NCBI GenBank assembly: GCA_021785115.1
Contig: JAJYGO010000087.1
Coordinates: forward strand, 1-6,691
DNA from: Chloroflexota bacterium
GTDB taxonomy: Bacteria; Chloroflexota; Limnocylindria; Limnocylindrales; CSP1-4
Length of the DNA: 6,691 nucleotides
Reading direction: 5' to 3'
The notes under the pieces were generated by a model, which was not told the DNA's origin, did not search any database, and saw only the letters and a program-made list of their open reading frames with translations. Made by a program: the position numbers and the translations under genes. Shown here one piece after another: positions 1 to 5,345 of the stretch. Positions within the stretch are counted from its first letter, which is position 1. Every line of letters starts with the position of its first letter.

Positions 1-1187
1 GGTAGGACGAGCGTCATGGCGAGGGGGGCGTTGCCGTACCCAGCCCCACCCTTGTAGCGCAGCTCGACCGCCTGCCAGCCGCTGCCATGCGCGTACGGGA
101 TCGGCCGATAGGTCACGCCGCCTCCCCCCACCGTGTACATGGTCGGCACCGTGACCGGCGAGCCGTCGAGGCCGGTGAACGGGGCGGGCTTGGTCCCGTC
201 CGCCGAGAACTCCTGCTCCCAGTTCGCCTTCAGGTAGATCGCGTTGACAAGGACGAGCCGGGTGCGCGAGTCGAGGTCGGTCGGCCCGAGGAGCTGCGGG
301 ATGCGCTTGGCCGTCTGGTCGCTGACCCAGGCGTTGATGGCATTCCGGGCGGCCTCGCGGTTGGCGATGAAGTCGACGAGACGCAGGCCGGCGCCGAATG
401 CGGCGGCGATAGCGTCGAGGTAGGGCTGCTCGATGGTCCAGCCCTGCTGGCCGTAGGCGGCGTTGGCGATCCTGAGCGCAAGCGTGTGTTCGATGCCCTC
501 GAAGTCCTTCCACGTCGCGTCCCGCGAGGCGAGCGCCTGGTCGAGGCTGTTGAGGCCCGGACCGAGCGCGTCCCAGCCGGTGGTGTGGAGGACGGCATCC
601 ATCTGGCTGGCCGTCTCGCCCTTGGCTCCTGCTCGGGCCATGCCGAGGGCGAGGGCGATGCTCGTCGGCGAGAAGACGGCGTTCTTCTGGGCGAGGTCAA
701 GGGTCGGGTCGGCGAGGAGCTTGCGGAACAGGTCGAGCCCGAAGGCGTTGATCGAGGCGGCCGCGGTCTTGGCGGCCGCTGGGTCGGCCGGCGCCCGGGC
801 GACGGTCGAGATGGCGAGACCGGGACCCGCGGTGGGTCGCGGCGTCGGGGTGGGGACCGGCGTGGGCGGTGGGCTGGGGGTCTCGGTCGGCTCGAGCGTG
901 GGCTCCTCCGTCGGCTCCGGCGTGACCCGCTCGGTCGGCACCGGGGTGGGGGTCTCGGTGGGAAGGGGCGTCGGGGTCGAGACGACCGCCACGGGCGTCG
1001 CGGGGGACATCGGGGTCGGCGCGAGCGCGGGCGTCGGCGTGGGCGTCGGGGTCGCGGTCAGGCCCGGGCTCGCCGTCGGAACGGGGCCCGCGCAGTCCGC
1101 CAGGAGGAGCGTGATCGTCAGGAGCGCCAGCCAAGAGTGTGGCTGGTGTCCGCTGGTGCTCGTCATGACGCCCATCCCGGGGCGCAT
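1..1187 (-). CDS. Serpin (serine protease inhibitor family) with lipoprotein-like signal peptide, C-terminus outside window
   Basis: Serpins trap proteases by an irreversible conformational change; this one would act outside the membrane. I translated 395 codons without a stop from ATG 1187 to the left edge. Order: charged/hydrophobic signal peptide (about residues 15-31) ending LLLADC with Cys32, a Pro/Thr/Glu-rich linker (about 33-135), then a serpin fold from about 140. Family signatures are NAVFSPTS (169-176) followed by IALALGMARAGAKGET, INAWVSDQTAKRIPQLL, and LVNAIYLKANW (Asn315). About 110 C-terminal residues, including the reactive centre loop, lie beyond the edge, so inhibition and target cannot be judged. 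The start at 1187 (MRPGMGVM) is shared with the gene at 2898-4403; a 1-base indel between their leaders lies just upstream, which argues against an earlier start. No Shine-Dalgarno is visible. Aspartate at -1 of the lipobox is atypical for signal peptidase II. Confidence 0.93.
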   Translation of the reverse strand, partial: MRPGMGVMTSTSGHQPHSWLALLTITLLLADCAGPVPTASPGLTATPTPTPTPALAPTPMSPATPVAVVSTPTPLPTETPTPVPTERVTPEPTEEPTLEPTETPSPPPTPVPTPTPRPTAGPGLAISTVARAPADPAAAKTAAASINAFGLDLFRKLLADPTLDLAQKNAVFSPTSIALALGMARAGAKGETASQMDAVLHTTGWDALGPGLNSLDQALASRDATWKDFEGIEHTLALRIANAAYGQQGWTIEQPYLDAIAAAFGAGLRLVDFIANREAARNAINAWVSDQTAKRIPQLLGPTDLDSRTRLVLVNAIYLKANWEQEFSADGTKPAPFTGLDGSPVTVPTMYTVGGGGVTYRPIPYAHGSGWQAVELRYKGGAGYGNAPLAMTLVL

Positions 1188-1260
1188 CCCTGCGCGGGTC
1201 GGTCTCGCCAGTGGCTCGGCGCGGTCCCGGCGGCCGGGGTGTGGGCCGCGTGTCAGAGCC
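1107..1260 (-). repeat. Leader/signal-peptide repeat, copy A (5' end of serpin gene and its upstream DNA)
   Basis: This segment is repeated at 4323-4475 in the same orientation. By hand count 1107-1187 (coding, signal peptide) matches 4323-4403 at 73 of 81 positions, and 1201-1260 (upstream, non-coding) matches 4416-4475 at 59 of 60. The two blocks are separated by 13 bases here and 12 in copy B. The rest of the 1188-1426 spacer holds no gene. Just beyond the repeat lies a small dyad (TCGC-GTTT-GCGA, 1262-1273). The conserved upstream block probably carries the promoter or leader for both genes, but no clear -35/-10 pair is readable. Confidence 0.85.
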
Positions 1261-1426
1261 CTCGCGTTTGCGAATAGGACGATAGGTGGGCCCAGATGTT
1301 GCGCCAGAGGCGTTGGTCGTGAAGTAGACGGGAGCGCCCGGTGCGCGTCCAGCGCGAGGGACTCGTCCTGCTCACCGGTCGCGATCGGGATGACACGCTC
1401 GCTCGCGGCCGGGACGATCCCGCGGC

Positions 1427-2593
1427 TCACGGCGTCGCGACCCAGACCGCCGTGCGCGATTCCGCCAGCTTGGGGCCGCCTTCGATGCCTGCGGCCACGA
1501 GCGTGCCATCGGCGAGGACCGCGGCTGTGGTCATCTCCCAATAGGTCACCCCGGCCGGGATCGTGCCCTTCACGGGGACGGTCCGCCACGTCCGACCACC
1601 GTCGGTCGAGCTCCAGGCGGCGGTCCCCACCATCCAGAGCATCTCTCCGGTTGCGACGATCTCGTCGCCGAGCGGCTTACCGACCGCCAGCGGGGTCCAG
1701 GTCATTCCGTCGGTCGAGCGGTAGACGCCGGGCTGCCTGATCATCCAGGCGGGGCTCGTGCTCGTCCCGGCGAGCGTGGCCGTCATGTAGAGCCCGCCGG
1801 GCAGCGGATGGAGTCGCTCGCCGGGGGCGATGTACGGCAGGCGCGACAGCGACCATGCCCTGCCGTCGAGCGACGTGAACCGGGGCGGGGCGCTCGCGTG
1901 CGGGTCCTCGATCGTGGTGACCCCGGCCCAGCCGAGGGCCAGAAGCGCCCCCGACCACGAGGTCACGTTGTTGAGCTCCGGGCACTCGACGGACGACGGG
2001 CACGAGGGCGTGAACCGTGTCCACCTGACGCCGTCGGTCGACGTCCACCCGATCGCCGGAGCGCCCCCGACACCGTGCCATGGCCCGGAGCCGAACGCGA
2101 GGAGCTCGCCGCGCCACCGGATGACGCGGGCGATCTGCGAGTCCGCGAAGGCCGGCCCGAGGGGCACCTGCCGCCAGGACCGTCCGTCGACGGACGTCCA
2201 GACGAGCGCCACGGCCCACGGGCCCTCAAGATCGCGGGGCACGTACCACCCGACCGCGACGTAGCCGGGACCGCCGGCGGTCACGTCGACCACCCCGCCG
2301 ACGCGCCACGTGGATACGTCGGTGCCGAGCGGGTCCCGGAAGACCGCGGGCTCCCAGTCGGCCCCGTCCGTCGAGGTCCAGATCCGCGGTCCCATCCCGT
2401 CGACGCGGCCCCAGGCGATCGAACCGGGGCCGCCCGCCATGACCCCGGCGACCGCGCCCTGCAGGTCGACGAGGCGCGGGTTGGTGACGCGCCGCCAGGA
2501 CCGCCCGACCTGCTCGGTCGGCACGGCAGTGGTGGGTTCGGTGGGGAGGGGCGTCGGGGTCGCGACGACGGCGATGGACGTCGCGAGTGCCAC
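1427..2593 (-). CDS. Asp-box (BNR-like) beta-propeller lipoprotein, intact part after the frame break
   Basis: This is the main open frame of a secreted propeller protein; its true start lies upstream, beyond the G-run block, so GTG 2593 is only where an automatic caller would begin. Numbered from 2593, residues 1-30 are a Pro/Thr linker closely like that of the serpin (shared AVV.TPTPLPTE and VPTE.V). Residues 31-388 contain six Asp boxes of the S-x-D-G-x-x-W type at 74-80, 134-140, 185-191, 241-247, 293-299 and 329-336, as in sialidase-like six-bladed propellers. I see no sialidase FRIP motif or obvious catalytic set, so binding or a structural role is likelier than hydrolysis. Cys198 and Cys204 could form a disulfide. 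Ends with TGA at 1427-1429. Probably translated from the same message as the glycosidase-like gene upstream. Confidence 0.85.
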   Translation of the reverse strand: MALATSIAVVATPTPLPTEPTTAVPTEQVGRSWRRVTNPRLVDLQGAVAGVMAGGPGSIAWGRVDGMGPRIWTSTDGADWEPAVFRDPLGTDVSTWRVGGVVDVTAGGPGYVAVGWYVPRDLEGPWAVALVWTSVDGRSWRQVPLGPAFADSQIARVIRWRGELLAFGSGPWHGVGGAPAIGWTSTDGVRWTRFTPSCPSSVECPELNNVTSWSGALLALGWAGVTTIEDPHASAPPRFTSLDGRAWSLSRLPYIAPGERLHPLPGGLYMTATLAGTSTSPAWMIRQPGVYRSTDGMTWTPLAVGKPLGDEIVATGEMLWMVGTAAWSSTDGGRTWRTVPVKGTIPAGVTYWEMTTAAVLADGTLVAAGIEGGPKLAESRTAVWVATP

Positions 2594-2627
2594 CGGGGTC
2601 GGTGCGAGCGTGGGAGTCGCCGTGGGC

Positions 2628-2707
2628 GGGGGGGGGGGGGAGGGGCGCCGGGGGCGCCCCGGGGGGGGGGGGGGGGGGGGGGGGCGCGGGGGGGGGGGGG
2701 GGGGGGG
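2628..2707. repeat. G-run low-complexity block interrupting the propeller gene
   Basis: Three uninterrupted G runs lie here on the plus strand: 13 bases (2628-2640), 24 bases (2661-2684) and 20 bases (2688-2707). Between the first two is a perfect hairpin, GGGGCGCC (2642-2649), loop GGG, GGCGCCCC (2653-2660). On the coding strand this reads as polyproline in any frame. The serpin gene has only 5 bases at the aligned place in its (Thr-Pro) linker, so this block is about 73 bases longer, which is one more than a multiple of three and accounts exactly for the frame break. Whether it is real or a sequencing/assembly artefact cannot be decided from the bases alone. Confidence 0.95.
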
Positions 2708-2708
2708 T

Positions 2709-2867
2709 CGCAGTCAGAGCCGGGCTCATCGTCGGAACAGGGCTGGCGCAGCCCGCCAGCAGGAGGGTCGCCGTTAGCAGGGCAACCGGAACGGCGATGC
2801 GGTTCGGCTGCCGTCGACCCCTGGCGTGCCTGGCACTCATCGCTGCGAAGCTCCTCCCCGCGCTCAT
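2709..2867 (-). pseudogene. Detached 5' part of the propeller lipoprotein gene (signal peptide, lipobox, linker start)
   Basis: This is the N-terminus belonging to the propeller at 1427-2593, thrown out of frame by the G-run block. ATG 2867 has a canonical GGAGGT (plus-strand ACCTCC at 2874-2879) 6 bases upstream; a second ATG at 2840 has GGGGAGGAG (2851-2859) 10 bases upstream and gives a more typical short n-region. The signal peptide ends LLLAGC (Cys40 from 2867), a good lipobox, followed by SPVPTMSPALTATP, which parallels the serpin's GPVPTASPGLTATP. Past 2708 the frame runs into meaningless polyproline. The start lies 30 bases after the stop of the glycosidase-like gene, an operon-like spacing. 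If the G block is a sequence error, this and 1427-2593 form one intact gene. Confidence 0.8.
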
Positions 2868-2897
2868 CGACCCACCTCCGCCGCTCACATCGAGCAG

Positions 2898-4403
2898 TCA
2901 CCCGTTCGTGGCGCCGATCCGGATGAAGGTCGGGTAGTCCTTCACGAGCAGGTCCTTGACCACGAGACCGCCGTTCGAGGCCGACGTGATCAGTTGCTGG
3001 GACGTGCCGTGCAGGACGTCGATGGCCTCGACGGTCGACCCGGCGAGCCCGTCGATGGTCACGGTCGCGGGGAGGCCCACCGACTCGTCGGCAGCCGACC
3101 CGTCCGCCCACAGCGCGACGATCTTGCTGCCGTCCTGGCGGGCGAACATGTAGCTCACGACGTTGGGGGCCTGCGTCTCGATGCTCACGTCGAAGGTCGC
3201 CGGTGTCGCCCCCTCGAGGGGGGAGCTGAGGTTGCGCACCACGGTCGGGATCGGCTCGATGCTGTCGTAATTCTCGCCACCGAGGCCCGCCCACAGGCCG
3301 AGTCCCCGGTTGATGACAGCGCCGCGTGCGTAGTACTTCGCGGCGATCGTCGGGGAGTACGTCCACGGCTCGTCTGGGTTCGGGTTGAGCGGGGTCCGCC
3401 AGCACATCTCCTCGGCGATCCACTCGCCCCTGAAGCCGCGGTCGCGGGCGATCTGCTGGAACCCGCGGATCATCTCGGGATACCCCCTGTAGTAGGCCGC
3501 CGTGTCCTTGTACTGGGGCGACGCTCCGTACATCGGGTGGAGGTCGATCCCGTCGAGCTGCGCGACCACGTCGGAGCGCAGGAGGCCCCTGATCCAGTCG
3601 AGGTCCGGCTGGGTCAGAGGGTCCCGCCCACCACCGGCGACGATCTTCGCCTCGGGATCCTCGCCACGGATGACCGGGATCGCCTGTCGCACGAGGTTGA
3701 GGTAGTCCGCGAGCGAGGAGACCGGCTCGTTGAGGATCTCCCAGTAGTGGATGCGGTCCTTGTAGTGATCGACGAGGAACTTGGCGTAGTCGAGGTAGCT
3801 CTGGACTTCCCGCTCGTTCGTGTAGTCGGGAGGTCGCGTGGCGTTGAGCGTCTTGTCCCAGTAGACGATCGTCATGAGCATCGTCTCGCCCTTCGCGGCG
3901 AGGCGCGTGATCGTCCCGTCCTGGCATGGGTCGATGCTCCAGCGCGACAACATCGCGAAGGCCTTGGCGATCTCCCACTCCATGGGGTCGACGGAGAGCC
4001 TGACCCACGTCAGTCGTAGATCGTCAACGTGCGTGAGCTGCCAGTTCGTGTCGAAGTCGCAGCCGTGCGGGTATTCGTCGAGCGGGAACATATCGCCAAG
4101 GCCGGTGTCGGTGAGTTCGGTGACGGGCTTAAGGGCGAGGGCCACGAGCGGCTGCGTGTCCCCGAGCTGGAGCGCCCCGGCCGGGACCGTGGCGACGGTC
4201 GGGGTCGCTGCCGGGAGTAGGGTCGGCGTGGGGGCGAGAGTTGGCACCCCCGAAGATGGCGCAGGAGCCGTTGTCGGCGGCGAGCTGGGTGTGGGCACAG
4301 AGCTGGCGCAGCCCGCCAGCAGGAGCGTGATCGTCAGGAGCGCCAGCCAGGGGCGTGGCTGGTGTGCGCTGGTACGCGCCATGACGCCCATCCCGGGACG
4401 CAT
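2898..4403 (-). CDS. Lipoprotein with clan GH-A (GH39/GH5-like) glycoside hydrolase domain
   Basis: Predicted extracytoplasmic glycosidase anchored by a lipid; substrate unknown. From ATG 4403 (501 residues): signal peptide ending LLLAGC with Cys32, Ser/Pro/Thr linker to about 78, a (beta/alpha)8-type domain to about 400, and a C-terminal beta-sandwich-like region typical of GH39/GH30-like enzymes. The motif YWEILNEP places a probable acid/base at Glu226; GEWIAEEMCWR supplies a probable nucleophile at Glu331 (Glu332 adjacent), about 105 residues later as expected for clan GH-A. LHPMYG resembles the usual strand-6 His motif. The frame is open back to ATG 4496, but conservation with the serpin gene from MRPGMGVM onward, and the 1-base indel above it, favour 4403 (ATG 4391 also possible). 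No Shine-Dalgarno is evident. The propeller gene follows 30 bases after the stop. Confidence 0.9.
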   Translation of the reverse strand: MRPGMGVMARTSAHQPRPWLALLTITLLLAGCASSVPTPSSPPTTAPAPSSGVPTLAPTPTLLPAATPTVATVPAGALQLGDTQPLVALALKPVTELTDTGLGDMFPLDEYPHGCDFDTNWQLTHVDDLRLTWVRLSVDPMEWEIAKAFAMLSRWSIDPCQDGTITRLAAKGETMLMTIVYWDKTLNATRPPDYTNEREVQSYLDYAKFLVDHYKDRIHYWEILNEPVSSLADYLNLVRQAIPVIRGEDPEAKIVAGGGRDPLTQPDLDWIRGLLRSDVVAQLDGIDLHPMYGASPQYKDTAAYYRGYPEMIRGFQQIARDRGFRGEWIAEEMCWRTPLNPNPDEPWTYSPTIAAKYYARGAVINRGLGLWAGLGGENYDSIEPIPTVVRNLSSPLEGATPATFDVSIETQAPNVVSYMFARQDGSKIVALWADGSAADESVGLPATVTIDGLAGSTVEAIDVLHGTSQQLITSASNGGLVVKDLLVKDYPTFIRIGATNG

Positions 4404-4475
4404 TGGGCGCGGGTGGGTCTCGCCAGTGGCTCGGCGCGGTCCCGGCGGCCGGGGTGTGGGCCGCGCGTCAGAGCC
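4323..4475 (-). repeat. Leader/signal-peptide repeat, copy B (5' end of glycosidase-like gene and its upstream DNA)
   Basis: Partner of the copy at 1107-1260 in the same orientation. The upstream part (4416-4475) is 59/60 identical to 1201-1260, whereas the signal-peptide coding part (4323-4403) is about 90 percent identical. Slightly further in, the 24 bases at 4302-4325 encoding LLLAGCAS are identical to 2742-2765 of the propeller gene, so all three lipoprotein genes share N-terminal DNA. A 13-base dyad (TGCTC-GGC-GAGCA, 4483-4495) sits just outside the repeat, at about the place where copy A has its own small dyad; it could be an operator, but this is weak. Confidence 0.85.
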
Positions 4476-4496
4476 TCCCGCGTGCTCGGCGAGCAT

Positions 4497-4960
4497 GCGG
4501 CTGCTTGATACCGGTGCAAGAGCCGAACGACCCGAACGTCAACAGCTTCGTCGATCAGGGTCCGCCCGGCATGAGGCTCCGACGCCCGACGCTCGCGGCT
4601 CACAGGCCGGCACGGCTGCCGCGTCGGCGCGGAGCGGGGCCTCCACCGGCTGGCGGCCGGCGCTTGCGCCGGGTTTCCGTCGCCGTCCGGCACCTCCTCG
4701 ATGTGGAGATGTGGACGAGGGCCCGCTCTCGAGGAGCAGCAGGTAGACCTCGGCTTCGTTTCCCGTCGGAACGATGTGGGTCGGCGAAAGCGGAGGAAGC
4801 CCAAGGCGCGCACGCGTCCCGGCCACCCGGCTGGAGGACCGAGGGCGCTGGTACAACGTCCAGCAGCTCGTCGAGATGGTCGGCGTCATGGCCCTGTACC
4901 CATACGGCCCAGCGAACGAGCTGTCGCACGTCTTCGTAGGTGTAGACAGCCGCGTGTTCG
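4497..4960. other. Stretch with no convincing gene; possible coding remnant
   Basis: Frames are open on both strands but are mostly Arg/Pro/Ala-rich and unlike protein. Two overlapping antisense readings between about 4830 and 4975 look less random. The minus reading contains YTYEDVRQLVRWAVWVQGHD and could start at TTG 4974, overlapping the end of the methyltransferase fragment. The plus reading contains WYNVQQLVEMVGVMALYPYG and has the more GC-rich third codon positions (about 86 against 70 percent by hand). Only one can be real, and possibly neither. Given the methyltransferase remnant next door, I take this as decayed or unrecognised mobile-element DNA. No tRNA, terminator or long repeat is seen. 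Confidence 0.35.
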
Positions 4961-5131
4961 TCAGCTCGCTCCAAGGTGCTCGCCGAGCCCGGAGGCGGTC
5001 TTGCCTTTGCGCACGGCATACCAGCACGGCTCGTGCTGCCAGTTGTAGGCGGAGCGCCCGATGACCGGCTGCGTCTTCGCCCAGATCACCTGCTGACGCA
5101 GCTCGAAGCCGATCCGCTCCAGGCCTCGTGA
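4961..5131 (-). pseudogene. Fragment of phage-type DNA methyltransferase (N6-adenine/N4-cytosine family)
   Basis: The minus-strand frame from about 5131 to TGA 4963-4961 reads GLERIGFELRQQVIWAK followed by YNWQHEPCWYAVRKGKT. This matches my memory of the conserved segment shortly after the catalytic DPPY motif in phage and plasmid DNA modification methylases (usually R.H/Y-W-Q-H-E-P-C-W-Y-A-V-R-K-G). Only about 57 codons are present: the SAM-binding and DPPY motifs are absent, there is no plausible start codon, and after GKTA the similarity ends and the frame stops within ten codons. It is therefore a non-functional remnant. It begins within about six bases of the tRNA CCA, as expected for an element integrated at a tRNA 3' end and later deleted. 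The family call rests on motif recall, not a search. Confidence 0.75.
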
Positions 5132-5136
5132 AACGG

Positions 5137-5223
5137 TGGTGCCGAAGCCGGGACTCGAACCCGGACGAGGTTGCCCTCAACGGTTTTTGAGACCGTCGCG
5201 TCTGCCTGTTCCGCCACTTCGGC
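5137..5223 (-). tRNA. tRNA-Leu (anticodon CAA)
   Basis: A complete class II tRNA can be folded by hand. The acceptor stem GCCGAAG (5223-5217) pairs perfectly with CTTCGGC (5147-5141), followed by discriminator A (5140) and an encoded CCA (5139-5137). The anticodon stem ACGGT/ACCGT encloses the loop CTCAAAA, giving anticodon CAA (5189-5187), which reads UUG. The long variable arm GAGG-GCAA-CCTC is typical of leucine tRNAs, and the T arm is CCGGG-TTCGAGT-CCCGG. The 3' side abuts the methyltransferase remnant. Confidence 0.97.
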
Positions 5224-5252
5224 ACGCGGGTGGGACCCGGAGCGCGGCGCCG

Positions 5253-5280
5253 ACGATACCACGCGGCCACCGGGCGTCAT
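5253..5280 (-). promoter_or_regulatory. Candidate promoter of tRNA-Leu
   Basis: On the minus strand ATGACG (5280-5275, 4 of 6 to TTGACA) and TATCGT (5258-5253, 4 of 6 to TATAAT) are separated by 16 bases. They lie about 30 bases upstream of the mature tRNA 5' end at 5223. The fit is moderate and rests on general sigma-70-type consensus. Confidence 0.35.
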
Positions 5281-5330
5281 GCTGAGCGCACGCCCGGGGG
5301 CGCTCCCCGCGCGGTAGGACGCGCGGCTGC

Positions 5331-5337
5331 AAGGAGG
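5331..5337 (+). promoter_or_regulatory. Strong ribosome binding site of the S58 peptidase
   Basis: AAGGAGG lies 8 bases before GTG 5346 and fixes this as the start. A dyad GAGCGC-N10-GCGCTC (5284-5305) lies 25 bases further upstream in the leader; its role, if any, is unknown. Confidence 0.85.
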
Positions 5338-5345
5338 ATCAGATC

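Noticed and set aside
840..1080. Repetitive G/T-rich plus strand suggesting a satellite or CRISPR-like array
   Set aside because: Units are irregular and fall in codon register as Pro/Thr/Glu linker of the serpin; no conserved repeat-spacer structure.
87..1277. Long plus-strand open frame opposite the serpin gene
   Set aside because: Arg/Gly-rich translation with no protein character; antisense of a clear serpin in very GC-rich DNA.
1410..1422. Hairpin CGGGA-CGA-TCCCG just after the propeller stop codon as a terminator
   Set aside because: Only a 5-base-pair stem and no following T run on the minus strand; such dyads are frequent by chance at this GC content.
463..1740. Plus-strand open frame rich in V-G-V-G and S-V-G-S repeats
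   Set aside because: The repeats are the complement of the serpin's Thr/Pro linker codons; the rest is Arg/Pro-rich noise crossing two real genes.
2642..2660. Perfect GGGGCGCC/GGCGCCCC hairpin as a genuine regulatory element
   Set aside because: It sits inside the suspect G-run block within a coding region and has no counterpart in the paralogous linker, so it is likelier part of the same artefact or expansion.
2281..4008. 575-codon minus-strand open frame
   Set aside because: It is the wrong frame of the glycosidase-like gene (Arg/Pro/Gly-rich) and runs through the G block; the frame at 2898-4403 has catalytic motifs and a signal peptide.
4539..5270. Minus-strand open frame of 243 codons
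   Set aside because: It translates straight through the tRNA-Leu gene, giving the familiar spurious tRNA-derived peptide, and is low-complexity elsewhere.
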